Positions 41,120 through 49,780 of a stretch of 64,000 nucleotides of DNA are shown in pieces. A program made the position numbers and the translations under genes. The first letter of the stretch is position 1. Each line of letters opens with the position of its first letter. Under the pieces are notes generated by a model. It saw nothing but the letters and a program-made list of their open reading frames with translations, was not told the DNA's origin and made no database searches. The stretch comes from Stenotrophomonas nitritireducens. GTDB lineage: Bacteria; Pseudomonadota; Gammaproteobacteria; Xanthomonadales; Xanthomonadaceae. The DNA is taken from assembly GCF_001431425.1 (NCBI RefSeq), contig NZ_LDJG01000024.1, positions 22,989-86,988 of the forward strand. Reading direction: 5' to 3'.

Positions 41120-41848
41120 TCAGCCGGCGCCGGCAGCCACCAGGTCGCGCACCGAATAGCGCCCGGGCGCCCGTCCATGCAGCTGCCGCGCCACATGCAG
41201 GGCCCCGCGGGCGAAGATGTCGCGGTTGGTGGCGCGGTGGAACAGCTCCACCCGCTCGCCCAGCCCGGTGAACTGGACCTGGTGCTCGCCGATGATGTCG
41301 CCGGCGCGCAGGCTGGCGTAATGCGGCTCGGCCCCGCCATGGCGGGCCGACTCGCCCAGGGTCAGGGCGGTGCCGGAGGGCGCGTCCTTCTTGTGCACGT
41401 GGTGCGACTCGACGATGTCGCAGTCCCAGCCAGGCAGGCTGGCCGCGGCGCGCTCCACCAATTCGGCCAGCACCGCCACGCCGAGACTGAAATTGGTCGC
41501 CCAGGTCAACGCGATCCGCGGCGCCGCGGCGGCCAGCGCCGCCTGCTGCGCCGCGTCGATCCCGGTGGTGCCGGAAACGAACGCCGCGCCGCGCGCCACG
41601 CACAGCGCCAGCACCGGGTCGAAGCCCTCCGGCAGGCTGAAATCGATGGCCACGTCGAAGGCCGGCGCGCCGGACAGTTCGCTGGCGGCGAAGTGCGGCA
41701 CGCCGTCGATCACGCGCTGCGCCGGCGCCTTGCGCACCACCGCGGCAACCACCTGCAGCGAAGCGTCTTCTGCCGCCAGCCGCAGCAGGGCCTGGCCCAT
41801 GCGACCGGAAGCGCCATGGATCAGCAACCGTGTGGGAGTCTCGTTCAT
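41120..41848 (-). CDS. dapB: 4-hydroxy-tetrahydrodipicolinate reductase
   Basis: A 242-residue NAD(P)H-dependent reductase of lysine and diaminopimelate synthesis. The nucleotide-binding loop is IHGASGRMGQALL; the family signature with the catalytic His and Lys is VESHHVHKKDAPSGTAL. Length fits, at the short end (E. coli 273). ATG 41848 was chosen; a TTG nine bases upstream (41857) has a slightly better purine-rich sequence before it and remains possible. carA follows in the same direction after about 200 bp and seems to have its own promoter. Confidence 0.96.
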   Translation of the reverse strand: MNETPTRLLIHGASGRMGQALLRLAAEDASLQVVAAVVRKAPAQRVIDGVPHFAASELSGAPAFDVAIDFSLPEGFDPVLALCVARGAAFVSGTTGIDAAQQAALAAAAPRIALTWATNFSLGVAVLAELVERAAASLPGWDCDIVESHHVHKKDAPSGTALTLGESARHGGAEPHYASLRAGDIIGEHQVQFTGLGERVELFHRATNRDIFARGALHVARQLHGRAPGRYSVRDLVAAGAG

Positions 41849-42022
41849 GGCCTGCAAACTACCGCCTTGGAGTGACCGGAGACAAGCATCGGCCGCACGG
41901 CATGAAGCGCCGCCGGATACGCCTCTCCTGCTGGAAACGGCTGCCGGCGCGACGCGCGTCGCGACCTAGCCCGCCCCGGCGATGCCGGCAGCGTCTTGCG
42001 CCGCTCCCGCTGGCAGACCGCG

Positions 42023-42277
42023 TCAGTGCTGCCTGGGCGGCGTCGGCCCGCAGCCATCGCAGCCGCCGCAGGCGCTGTCGCCGCCGGACGCGGCCGGCGC
42101 CAGGCGGCGCCCCAGCGCCTGCAGCCGCGGCGAACGTTGCGGCTTCACCAGCCACAACGCCAGCGCCCCGCGCAGGCGCCGCACGACGCCGGGGAACTGC
42201 TTCTTCAGTACCACCCACGCACTGACCAGCAAGGCCAGGGCGATGATCGCGTACTGCAGCAGCAGCCCCCGGTCCAT
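42023..42277 (-). CDS. Small membrane protein with Cys-rich tail, third gene of the feo operon
   Basis: An 84-residue protein with one N-terminal membrane helix (LLLQYAIIALALLVSAWVVL) and a C-terminal tail ending in SACGGCDGCGPTPP, a CxxCxxC cluster able to bind iron or another metal. It resembles the small DUF6587-type proteins found after feoB in this order of bacteria. It is not a winged-helix FeoC of the E. coli type. Its ATG shares one base with the feoB stop (TGATG), so it is made together with FeoB. A role in ferrous iron uptake is inferred from context only. Confidence 0.8.
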   Translation of the reverse strand: MDRGLLLQYAIIALALLVSAWVVLKKQFPGVVRRLRGALALWLVKPQRSPRLQALGRRLAPAASGGDSACGGCDGCGPTPPRQH

Positions 42278-44142
42278 CAGCCCGCCCCCAGCGCCACGGC
42301 GACCTGGTAGGTCACCAGCGAGGCCAGCCAGGCCGCGGCGAACAGGTAGACCGTGGCGAACGTCATCTGCTTCCACGAGTTGGTCTCGCGCTTGATCGTG
42401 GCCAGCGTGGAGATGCACATCGGCGCGTAGATGTACCAGACCAGCAGCGACAAGGCGGTGGCCAGCGACCAGCCGTCGCTGATCAGCGGGGTCAGGGCCT
42501 GCGCGGCGGCATCGTCGTCGGCCGCCGACAGCGCATACACCGTGGCCAGCGAGGCCACCGCCACCTCGCGCGCGGCCAGGCCCGGGATCAGCGCGATGCA
42601 GATCTGCCAGTTGAAGCCCAGCGGCGCGAAGAACACCGCCATCGCGTGGCCGATGCGGCCGGCGAAGCTGTAGTCGATGGCCGGCAGGGTGGCGTCGGCC
42701 GGCGCCGCCGGGAACGACAGCAGGAACCACAGCAGGATGGTCAGCGCCAGGATGATGCCGCCCACGCGCTTGAGGAAGATCATACCGCGCTCGTACAGCC
42801 CGACCGCGAGATCCCGCGCATGCGGCAGGCGGTAGGACGGCAGTTCCAGCAGCAGCGGGTGCTCGCCCTTGTCGCGGCGGAACTTCTTCATCGTCCACGA
42901 CATCGCCAGCGCGCTCAGGATGCCCGCCGCATACAGCCCGAACAGCACCAGCCCCTGCTGGTTGAACAGGTCCCACACCGTCTTCTGCGGGATGAACGCG
43001 CCGATCAGCAGCGCATATACCGGCAACCGCGCCGAACAGGTCATCAGCGGCGCGACCAGGATCGTCGCCAGCCGGTCGCGCGGGTCCTGGATGCTGCGCG
43101 TGGACATGATGCCCGGCACCGCGCAGGCGAAGCTGGACAGCAGCGGGATGAACGAGCGCCCGGACAGGCCGGCCGCGGCCATCATCCGGTCCAGCAGGAA
43201 GGCCGCGCGCGGCAGATAGCCCGACTCCTCCAGCGCGAGGATGAAGAAGAACAGGATCAGGATCTGCGGCAGGAACACCACCACGCTGCCGACGCCGGCG
43301 ATGATGCCGTCCACCAGCAGGCTGCTCAACGGCCCTTCGGGCAGGGTCGAGCCGACCAGCGCGCCGAGCCAGGCGAAGCCGGCCTCGATGCCATCCATCA
43401 GCGGCGTGGCCCAGGCGTAGACCGCCTGGAAGATCAGGAACATCACCACCGCCAGGGTCAGCAGACCGAACACCGGGTGCAGCAGCCAGCGGTCCAGCGC
43501 ATCGTCGATCTTCGCCGTGCGCGTGGGCATGCGCACCGCAGTGGCGAGGATGTCGCGGACCTGGGCGTGATGGTCGGCGGCCGGCACGGCTTCCGGCGGC
43601 GCCATCGACGCCAGCTGCGGCATCATCGCGTCGATGCGCGCGACCAGTTCGCTGGCGCCGTTGCGGCGTACCGCCACGGTCTCCACCACCGGCACGCCCA
43701 GCGCCTGTTCCAGCGCCGCCACGTCGATCTCGATGCCGCGCCGGCGCGCGGCGTCGACCATGTTCAACGCCACGATCATCGGCTTGCCCAGCTCGCGCAC
43801 TTCCAGCGCGAAACGCAGGTGCAGGCGCAGGTTGGTGGCGTCGATCACGCACACCAGCGCATCGGGCGCGGCTTCGCCGGGATAGAAGCCGCGGCACAGG
43901 TCGCGGGTGATGGCCTCGTCCAGGCTCGCCGGCTGCAGGCTGTAGGCGCCGGGCAGGTCCAGCACCGCGTATTCGCGCCCGGACGGCCCGCGCATGCGCC
44001 CTTCCTTGCGCTCGACGGTGACGCCGGCGTAGTTGGCCACCTTCTGCCGGCTGCCGGTCAGCTGGTTGAACAGCGCGGTCTTGCCGCAGTTCGGGTTGCC
44101 CACCAGGGCCAGCCGCGACACGGCGGTGGTCGCGGCGCTCAT
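42277..44142 (-). CDS. feoB: Ferrous iron transporter FeoB
   Basis: A 621-residue inner-membrane Fe(II) transporter. The N-terminal GTPase domain has G1 LVGNPNCGKTALFN, G2 in NYAGVTVERKEG, G3 DLPGAYSL and G4 NMVD. The membrane part has the two Gate repeats (for example GVGSVVVFLPQILILFFF and CSARLPVYALLIGAFIP). It is shorter than E. coli FeoB (773), as in many bacteria. The start overlaps feoA by 4 bp (ATGA). The operon is feoA-feoB-small Cys-rich protein, preceded by a Fur-box-like palindrome. Confidence 0.97.
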   Translation of the reverse strand: MSAATTAVSRLALVGNPNCGKTALFNQLTGSRQKVANYAGVTVERKEGRMRGPSGREYAVLDLPGAYSLQPASLDEAITRDLCRGFYPGEAAPDALVCVIDATNLRLHLRFALEVRELGKPMIVALNMVDAARRRGIEIDVAALEQALGVPVVETVAVRRNGASELVARIDAMMPQLASMAPPEAVPAADHHAQVRDILATAVRMPTRTAKIDDALDRWLLHPVFGLLTLAVVMFLIFQAVYAWATPLMDGIEAGFAWLGALVGSTLPEGPLSSLLVDGIIAGVGSVVVFLPQILILFFFILALEESGYLPRAAFLLDRMMAAAGLSGRSFIPLLSSFACAVPGIMSTRSIQDPRDRLATILVAPLMTCSARLPVYALLIGAFIPQKTVWDLFNQQGLVLFGLYAAGILSALAMSWTMKKFRRDKGEHPLLLELPSYRLPHARDLAVGLYERGMIFLKRVGGIILALTILLWFLLSFPAAPADATLPAIDYSFAGRIGHAMAVFFAPLGFNWQICIALIPGLAAREVAVASLATVYALSAADDDAAAQALTPLISDGWSLATALSLLVWYIYAPMCISTLATIKRETNSWKQMTFATVYLFAAAWLASLVTYQVAVALGAG

Positions 44143-44384
44143 GCCGATGCCTCCTTCGTGATCCGCACGCGGGCGGCCTCGCTGCGCCGCAGCGCGAAGC
44201 GGGTGAAGCCGACCTGTACCAGCAGCGGCTCGCCGCCGACGGGCCCGCGCGCGACCACGCGCACGTCCTCGCCATCGACGAACCCCAGTTCCCTCAAGCG
44301 CCGGGCGATCGCATCATTGGCATGCAGGTCCTGCACCGCCTCCACCTGCGCGGGTGCATGCAGCGGCAAATCTGACAACGTCAC
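44139..44384 (-). CDS. feoA: FeoA-domain protein of the ferrous iron uptake operon
   Basis: An 81-residue SH3-like cytosolic protein required for full FeoB activity in other species. Recognisable segments are IARRLRELGFVDGEDV and the C-terminal LRRSEAARVRI. The frame begins at GTG 44384, with AAGGCG about eight bases upstream; no ATG is available nearby. It is the first gene of the feo operon and overlaps feoB by 4 bp. Confidence 0.93.
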   Translation of the reverse strand: MTLSDLPLHAPAQVEAVQDLHANDAIARRLRELGFVDGEDVRVVARGPVGGEPLLVQVGFTRFALRRSEAARVRITKEASA

Positions 44385-44405
44385 TGAATGGCGCCTTTGA
44401 ATGAG

Positions 44406-44430
44406 TTGATAAGAATGGTTATCAATTCTA
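44406..44430 (-). promoter_or_regulatory. Fur-box-like palindrome overlapping the feo promoter
   Basis: TTGATAAGAATGGTTATCAA (44406-44425) is a 7-6-7 inverted repeat resembling Fur sites. A TAGAAT -10 on the minus strand (44430-44425) abuts it, so the predicted start of transcription falls inside the palindrome. This is the layout for iron-dependent repression of feoA-feoB. Confidence 0.8.
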
Positions 44431-44469
44431 GCACCGCCGCGCCGCGTCTTGCTGCCCTGGGCGCTCCGC

Positions 44470-44475
44470 TATGAT
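44470..44475 (+). promoter_or_regulatory. Putative -10 element of the enoyl-CoA hydratase/HMG-CoA lyase pair
   Basis: TATGAT, 30 bases before the ATG at 44505. No convincing -35 hexamer; position and sequence only. Confidence 0.4.
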
Positions 44476-44504
44476 TCCGTGCACCCAAGCACGCATGGAA
44501 TCCG

Positions 44505-45302
44505 ATGAGTGATGCACTGCTCGTTCGCCACGACAAGGCCGTGGCGACGCTCCACCTGAACCGTCCCGAGCTTCACAACGCGTTCGACGCCGGGCTGATC
44601 GCCGCCCTCACCGCCACGCTGGAAACCCTCGGCGCCGACCCGTCGGTGCGCGCGGTGGTGCTGGCCGGGCATGGCCCCTCGTTCTCGGCCGGTGCCGACC
44701 TGCAGTGGATGCGGACCATGGCCGGCGCCACGCAGGAGGAGAACCGGCAGGACGCGCTGGCGCTGGCCCGGCTGATGCGCACCCTGGACGAACTGCCCAA
44801 GCCGACCATCGCCCGCGTGCATGGCGCCAGTTTCGGCGGCGGCGTCGGCCTGGTGGCCTGCTGCGACATCGCCATCGCCGCCGACGGCGTCCGTTTCGGC
44901 CTGACCGAGAGCCGCCTGGGCCTGTTGCCGGCGGTGATCTCACCCTATGTCATCGCCGCCATCGGCCCGCGCCAGGCACGGCGCTGGTTCGCCACCGGCG
45001 AGCATTTCGACGCCGCCACCGCGCTGCGCATCGGCCTGGTGCACCAGGTGGTCGCCGCCGAGGCGCTCGACGCCGCCGTGCAGGCGCAGCTGGACCTGGT
45101 CGGCAAGGCCGGCCCGGTCGCCGCGGCTTCGGCCAAGGTGCTGGTGCGCGAAGTTCACGCCGCCAACGGCGAGCGCGACGCGCTCGACCGCGCCAACGCC
45201 GGGCTGATCGCCGCGCTGCGCGCCTCGGACGAAGGCCGCGAAGGCCTCTCGGCCTTCCTCGAGAAGCGCCCGCCGCGCTGGGTCGCAGGGGAAACGCGAT
45301 GA
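44505..45302 (+). CDS. Enoyl-CoA hydratase/isomerase, probable methylglutaconyl-CoA hydratase
   Basis: A 265-residue crotonase. The oxyanion-hole segment [13 protein letters not shown] and [19 protein letters not shown] with the glutamate in [18 protein letters not shown] fit methylglutaconyl-CoA hydratase (LiuC/AUH type), which acts just before HMG-CoA lyase in leucine breakdown. That assignment is strengthened by the HMG-CoA lyase gene overlapping its stop codon by 4 bp (ATGA). A general enoyl-CoA hydratase role cannot be excluded from sequence alone. Confidence 0.9.
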   Translation: MSDALLVRHDKAVATLHLNRPELHNAFDAGLIAALTATLETLGADPSVRAVVLAGHGPSFSAGADLQWMRTMAGATQEENRQDALALARLMRTLDELPKPTIARVHGASFGGGVGLVACCDIAIAADGVRFGLTESRLGLLPAVISPYVIAAIGPRQARRWFATGEHFDAATALRIGLVHQVVAAEALDAAVQAQLDLVGKAGPVAAASAKVLVREVHAANGERDALDRANAGLIAALRASDEGREGLSAFLEKRPPRWVAGETR

Positions 45303-46192
45303 GCGATTTCGTCCGCATCGTCGAGGTCGGCCCGCGCGATGGCCTGCAGAACGAGAAGCAGCAGGTCGCCACCGCCGACAAGATCGCGCTGATCGACCGC
45401 CTGTCGGCCACCGGCCTGCGCACCATCGAGGCCACCAGCTTCGTCAGCCCGAAGTGGGTGCCGCAGCTGGCCGACGCCGCCGGGGTCATGGCCGGCATCC
45501 AGCGCCGCCCCGGCATCGCCTATCCGGTGCTGGTCCCCAACGAACAGGGCTACGCGCGCGCGCTTGCGGCCGGTGCGCGGGAAGTGGCGGTGTTCACCGC
45601 CGCCTCCGAGCAGTTCAACCGCACCAATACCAATGCCGGCATCGACGAATCGCTGCAGCGCTTCGCGCCGGTGCTGGCCCGTGCGCAGGCCGATGGCATC
45701 CCCGTGCGCGGCTATGTGTCCACCGTGCTCGGCTGCCCCTACCAGGGCGAAGTGCCGCTGGCCGACGTGGTGCGCGTGGCCCGCGCGCTGCACGCCATGG
45801 GCTGCCACGAGATCTCGCTGGGCGACACCATCGGCGTCGGCACGCCGCTGAAGGCGCGCGCGATGCTGCGGGCGGTGGCCGCGGAGGTACCGCTGGCGGC
45901 GCTGGCGGTGCACTTCCACGATACCTACGGGCAGGCGCTGGCCAACATCGCCGCCTGCCTGGAGGACGGCGTGCGCGTGGTCGATTCGGCCGTGGCCGGC
46001 ACCGGCGGCTGCCCCTATGCGCGCGGCGCCAGCGGCAACGTCGCCAGCGAGGACGTGGTCTACATGCTGCACGGCATGGGCATGGAGACCGGCATCGACC
46101 TGCCGGCGCTGGCCGACACCGGGCGCTGGCTGGCCGGGGTGCTGGGCCGCGACAACGGCAGCAAGGCCGGCAAGGCCATGACCCCCCATTGA
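45299..46192 (+). CDS. mvaB: Hydroxymethylglutaryl-CoA lyase
   Basis: A 297-residue TIM-barrel lyase splitting HMG-CoA into acetoacetate and acetyl-CoA, the last step of leucine catabolism. Visible motifs: [14 protein letters not shown] at the N-terminus, the metal-binding [12 protein letters not shown] and the catalytic-Cys loop [14 protein letters not shown]. Length matches the family (about 300). Translationally coupled to the preceding hydratase gene. Other liu genes are not in this window. Confidence 0.95.
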   Translation: MSDFVRIVEVGPRDGLQNEKQQVATADKIALIDRLSATGLRTIEATSFVSPKWVPQLADAAGVMAGIQRRPGIAYPVLVPNEQGYARALAAGAREVAVFTAASEQFNRTNTNAGIDESLQRFAPVLARAQADGIPVRGYVSTVLGCPYQGEVPLADVVRVARALHAMGCHEISLGDTIGVGTPLKARAMLRAVAAEVPLAALAVHFHDTYGQALANIAACLEDGVRVVDSAVAGTGGCPYARGASGNVASEDVVYMLHGMGMETGIDLPALADTGRWLAGVLGRDNGSKAGKAMTPH

Positions 46193-46218
46193 TCGACCCA
46201 CCGAAAGGATTCCCCTGC

Positions 46219-46635
46219 ATGATCCGCACCGCTCTCGTCATCGCCGCCCTGCTCCCGGCAGGCCACGCCCTCGCCGCCTCGGCGGTGGCTTTCTCCGATT
46301 CCGGCGCCTACGGCTACGCCTACAACCACCCCTCCGCCAGCCTCGCCCTGCAGGCCGCCCTGGGCCATTGCGCGCGTCGTTCCGCCAACTGCACCGAAGT
46401 GGCCAGCACCTCGGCCGAGGCCGGGTATTCGGCCATCGCCAGCGGCAGCGCCGCTTTCGGCCACGCGCTGGGCGAAAGCGACGAGCGCGCCGCGATCGAC
46501 AAGGCCCTGGCCATGTGCCGGCGCACGGCCGACGACTGCCGGCTCGAGTTCCTGTGGCGGGAAAGGCCGGTACCCGCCCTCCTGCGCGTGCCCTCGCACC
46601 CACCGATGCCGGTCCCCGCGCCCCGGCAGTACTGA
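46219..46635 (+). CDS. Exported DUF4189-type protein
   Basis: A 138-residue protein with a signal peptide ending near GHALA. The mature part has four Cys (GHCARRSANC and MCRRTADDC) in a pattern that suggests two disulfides, and the AYGYAYNHPS...AALGHC layout seen in DUF4189 proteins. No enzymatic motif. It follows mvaB by 26 bp and may be read through from it; a strong hairpin follows. Function unknown. Confidence 0.75.
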   Translation: MIRTALVIAALLPAGHALAASAVAFSDSGAYGYAYNHPSASLALQAALGHCARRSANCTEVASTSAEAGYSAIASGSAAFGHALGESDERAAIDKALAMCRRTADDCRLEFLWRERPVPALLRVPSHPPMPVPAPRQY

Positions 46636-46640
46636 ACGCC

Positions 46641-46665
46641 CCGCCGTCCCCTGTGGGGACGGCGG
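46641..46665 (+). terminator. Hairpin terminator after the DUF4189 gene
   Basis: A perfect 11-bp stem (CCGCCGTCCCC with its complement) and a TGT loop, starting 5 bp after the stop. No T-run follows, but a new -10 (TAGAAT, 46673) does. Confidence 0.65.
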
Positions 46666-46672
46666 CATCGGC

Positions 46673-46678
46673 TAGAAT
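46673..46678 (+). promoter_or_regulatory. Putative -10 element of the SDR gene
   Basis: TAGAAT in GGCTAGAATCACC, directly after the preceding terminator and 37 bases before the ATG at 46710. Confidence 0.55.
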
Positions 46679-46709
46679 CACCGGCCAACCCCTTGCAGGT
46701 AGCGTCCCG

Positions 46710-47480
46710 ATGCAGCTGTCTTCCGTCCGCGCCGTCGTCACCGGCGGCGTTTCCGGCCTCGGCCTGGCCGTGGCCCGGCACCTGGTCGCCAACGGCGGCA
46801 AGGTCGCCCTGTTCGATCTCAACGAGGAGAAGGGCAGCGCCGCGGTCGCCGAACTGGGCACGGACAAGGCCCGCTACTTCACCACCAACGTCACCGACGA
46901 AGCCGGCGTGGCCGCCAACCTGGCCGCCGCGCGCGAGTTCCTGGGCGGGCTGAACGTGGTGATGAACTGCGCCGGCATCCTCGGCGCCGGCCGCGTGCTC
47001 GGCCGCGAGGCGCCGATGCCGCTGTCCAACTTCCAGGCCACGGTGATGGTCAACCTGGTCGGCAGCTTCAACGTGGCCAAGGCCGCCGCCGACCTGATGC
47101 AGCACAACGAAGCCGGCAGCGACGGCGAGCGCGGCGTGATCATCAACACCGCCTCGGTTGCCGCCTACGAAGGCCAGATCGGCCAGGCCGCCTACTCCGC
47201 CTCCAAGGGCGGCGTGGTCGGCATGACCCTGCCGATGGCGCGCGAGCTGTCGCGCTTCGGCATCCGCGTGATGACCATCGCGCCGGGCGTGTTCTGGACG
47301 CCGATGGTGGACGGCATGCCGGCCAGCGTGCAGGAATCGCTGGCCGCCTCGATCCCGTTCCCGTCGCGCCTGGGCCAGCCGGACGACTTCGCCGCGCTGG
47401 TCGGCCACATCATCGGCAATACCTACCTCAACGGCGAGACCATCCGCCTGGACGGCGCCGTGCGCCTGGCGCCCAAGTGA
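46710..47480 (+). CDS. Short-chain dehydrogenase, 3-hydroxyacyl-CoA dehydrogenase type 2-like
   Basis: A 256-residue SDR. The NAD-binding [12 protein letters not shown], the NCAG motif (MNCAGILG), the catalytic Ser ([11 protein letters not shown]) and YSASK Tyr-Lys pair are intact. FDLNEEKG after the second strand favours NAD+ over NADP+. Overall it resembles HSD17B10/FadB2x-type 3-hydroxyacyl-CoA dehydrogenases of branched-chain amino-acid or fatty-acid oxidation, consistent with the leucine-catabolism genes just upstream. It has its own -10 and terminator. Confidence 0.9.
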   Translation: MQLSSVRAVVTGGVSGLGLAVARHLVANGGKVALFDLNEEKGSAAVAELGTDKARYFTTNVTDEAGVAANLAAAREFLGGLNVVMNCAGILGAGRVLGREAPMPLSNFQATVMVNLVGSFNVAKAAADLMQHNEAGSDGERGVIINTASVAAYEGQIGQAAYSASKGGVVGMTLPMARELSRFGIRVMTIAPGVFWTPMVDGMPASVQESLAASIPFPSRLGQPDDFAALVGHIIGNTYLNGETIRLDGAVRLAPK

Positions 47481-47489
47481 TCCACACCG

Positions 47490-47510
47490 CGGGCGCCCTC
47501 AAGGCGCCCG
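47490..47510 (+). terminator. Rho-independent terminator after the SDR gene
   Basis: An 8-bp stem CGGGCGCC/GGCGCCCG with a CTCAA loop, followed by TTTCACTT, 9 bp after the stop. Confidence 0.75.
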
Positions 47511-47547
47511 TTTCACTTCATCCCTTACCCCAACCGACTTTCCAAGC

Positions 47548-48114
47548 ATGAAAGCCAGCGATATCAAGAAAGGCAACGTCGTCGAATACAACAACGGCGT
47601 CTACCAGATCCGCGACATCGAGCGCAGCTCGCCGCAGGGCCGCGGCGGCAACGTCCGCTTCCGTTTCATCATGTACAGCGTGCCGGGCGGCAACAAGCTC
47701 GACGCCAGCTTCGACGCCGACGACAACCTGCCGGAAGTCGAGCTGCTGCGCCGCCAGTCCACCTTCTCCTACATGGACGGCGATGCCTTCGTGTTCATGG
47801 ACGACGAGGACTACACCCCGTACACGCTGGACGCGGACGTGATCGGCGACGACGCCGGCTACATCACCGAGGGCCTGGCCGGCATCTACGTGCAGGTGAT
47901 CGACGACCAGCCGGTCGCCATCCAGATGCCGCAGCACGTGACCCTGGAAGTGGTGGAAACCCCGCCGGAACTGAAGGGCGGCACCGCCACCAAGCGCCCG
48001 AAGCCGGCCAAGCTGAACACCGGCATCGAGATCATGGTGCCGGAATACATCACCAACGGCGAACGCATCCTGGTCAACACCACCACCGGCGAGTTCGGCG
48101 GCCGCGCCGACTGA
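47548..48114 (+). CDS. efpL: Elongation factor P-like protein EfpL (YeiP)
   Basis: A 188-residue three-domain EF-P paralogue that relieves ribosome stalling at difficult proline-containing sequences. The tip loop of domain I reads SSPQGRGG, with an Arg where canonical EF-P has the modified Lys; this is the hallmark of the YeiP/EfpL subfamily, which needs no EpmA/B-type modification. [20 protein letters not shown] and the C-terminal [20 protein letters not shown] match the family. Length equals E. coli YeiP (190). It has a terminator on each side. Confidence 0.93.
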   Translation: MKASDIKKGNVVEYNNGVYQIRDIERSSPQGRGGNVRFRFIMYSVPGGNKLDASFDADDNLPEVELLRRQSTFSYMDGDAFVFMDDEDYTPYTLDADVIGDDAGYITEGLAGIYVQVIDDQPVAIQMPQHVTLEVVETPPELKGGTATKRPKPAKLNTGIEIMVPEYITNGERILVNTTTGEFGGRAD

Positions 48115-48132
48115 TCCGGCGGCAAGCGGCAA

Positions 48133-48159
48133 ACGACGGCGCCCCTGTGGCGCCGTCGT
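48133..48159 (+). terminator. Hairpin terminator after efpL
   Basis: A perfect 11-bp stem (ACGACGGCGCC with GGCGCCGTCGT) and CCTGT loop, starting 18 bp after the stop; a T-run is lacking. Confidence 0.7.
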
Positions 48160-48612
48160 CGTCCATGAAGACCGGTGGCAGCGCGCCGATGACGCTGCAG
48201 TTCCCCATCCGCGACGGCGCACCCGGGACATTTTCCTGCCCCGGCCGACCGGCGCCCTCCTGCCGCTGTCTCCCGTCCCTCCTGCCGCTTGCGGCCACCA
48301 CTCTCGCCGCGACGGAGGTCCGCCCCCGGCCTGTCTGGCCGACCCGAGAACCTGGGCAGTGGCGATGCCTGGCCGGTCGAACCCGAAGCGGCCGGGAACG
48401 AAGGCCTGCGCCGGGGCGTGCGCTGGTCGTACATCGATCTGGGCGCGACCGGCGACCGTCCGTCCATCGGCCAGCATGAGTACCTGGCCTTTGCCGGCTG
48501 CCGCTTCGGGGCCTGGGCGTGAGCGACGACTTCGCCGCGGGCACAGGAGCGGCTATCGGAAAAACCGCCTGCGCCTGGCCTGCAACCTCCGAGTGGCCGC
48601 CGCTTGCCAGCG
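48160..48612. other. Intergenic stretch of about 450 bp without a recognisable gene
   Basis: Lies between the convergent efpL and histidine-kinase genes. A 77-codon rightward frame (48289-48522) contains less biased residues (SYIDLGATGDRPSIGQHEYLA) and could be a gene remnant, but no family is recognised and no ribosome site precedes it. Confidence 0.35.
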
Positions 48613-49761
48613 CTATGCGCCGGACGCGCCCTCCGCCACCGGGAAGTACATCGACACCGCCGCGCCGCCGAGCGTGGACGTGCCGATCTCGGCCATGCCG
48701 CCGGACTGCGCGACGAAGCCATGCACCTGGCTCAGCCCCAGCCCGCTGCCCTGGCCTTCGGGCTTGGTGGTGAAGAACGGCTCGAACACCGTGTCGCGGA
48801 TTTCCCGGCCGATGCCCGGCCCGCTGTCGCCGACGGTGACGCGGATGTAGCCGGCGCTGCCGATGCCTGACGCGACCGGGCGCTGTTCCAGCCGCGCCTG
48901 CAGCAAGACGTCGCCTCGCCCGCCGATCGCATCGCGGCTGTTGCCCAGCAGGTTCAGCAGGGCCGCTTCGAGCTGGCCGACATCCACCGCGACCGGCGGC
49001 AGGTCCTCCGCCAGATCCAGCGTCACCTGGACGCCTTCCCCGCAGACGCGCTGGTAGAGATCCCGCGAGGCCACCAGCAGGTCGTTGACCCGGCACAGCT
49101 GCGGCACCAGCGCCTGGCCGCGGCCGAACACCAGCATCTGCCGGGTCAGCCCGGTACCGCGCTCGACCGCGCGGTGCGCCAGGTCCAGCAGCCGCCGCGT
49201 GCCCTCGTCCTCGGCCCGGCGCGCGGACAGCATGTCCAGGCTGTTGGCGATCACCGACAGCAGATTGTTGAAGTCGTGCGCCAGCTCCAGGGTGAGCTTG
49301 CCGAAGGCGTCCAGCCGCTGCGCGCGCATCGCGCTTTCCTGCGCCTCCTGCACGCGCTTCTGGTTCTGGAAGAACTCGGTGATGTCGCGCACCACCATCA
49401 GGATGCGCGGGGCGCCGCCGTCGAACACGCCCCGCTCCATGGTCAGCGCCGCGCGGAAACGGGTGCCATCCCTGCGCACCAGCGGGCAGGCGGACTGCTC
49501 GATGCCCTGCTCCCGCACCCGCGCCAGCAACGCCAGGTGCATCCCGCGTTCCTGGTCGGCGCGGCTGAACAGGCTGGCGAAGCTGCGCCCGCGCAGTTCC
49601 TCGCGGGCATAGCCGTAGATGGATTCCACGCCCGCGGTGCCGTCATGGATCAGGCCGTCGTCGTCCAGCTCCAGGATCGCGCAGGAGCGCAGCTGCATCA
49701 TGCCCTGCATCAGGCGGCTGTCCTCGTCGTGACGCGGCAGGTAGTGCGGCTGCTGGTTCAA
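48613..49761 (-). CDS. Soluble PAS-domain sensor histidine kinase, orphan
   Basis: A 382-residue cytosolic kinase. A PAS domain (about 20-140; ILELDDDGLIHDG, RDGTRFRAALTME, ILMVVRDITEF) is followed by a HisKA-type domain with the phospho-His in LELAHDFNNLLSVIANSL, the HDFNN form shared with FixL/NtrY-like kinases. Then comes an ATPase domain (LLNLLGNSRDAI, VGDSGPGI, GQGSGLGLSQVHG). No membrane segment and no response regulator nearby. I set the start at TTG 49761, which has GGAG at good spacing; ATG 49710 is the alternative and would remove only 17 residues before the PAS domain. Stimulus unknown. Confidence 0.85.
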   Translation of the reverse strand: MNQQPHYLPRHDEDSRLMQGMMQLRSCAILELDDDGLIHDGTAGVESIYGYAREELRGRSFASLFSRADQERGMHLALLARVREQGIEQSACPLVRRDGTRFRAALTMERGVFDGGAPRILMVVRDITEFFQNQKRVQEAQESAMRAQRLDAFGKLTLELAHDFNNLLSVIANSLDMLSARRAEDEGTRRLLDLAHRAVERGTGLTRQMLVFGRGQALVPQLCRVNDLLVASRDLYQRVCGEGVQVTLDLAEDLPPVAVDVGQLEAALLNLLGNSRDAIGGRGDVLLQARLEQRPVASGIGSAGYIRVTVGDSGPGIGREIRDTVFEPFFTTKPEGQGSGLGLSQVHGFVAQSGGMAEIGTSTLGGAAVSMYFPVAEGASGA

Positions 49762-49780
49762 ACGCGGTCTCCGTTGGCGT

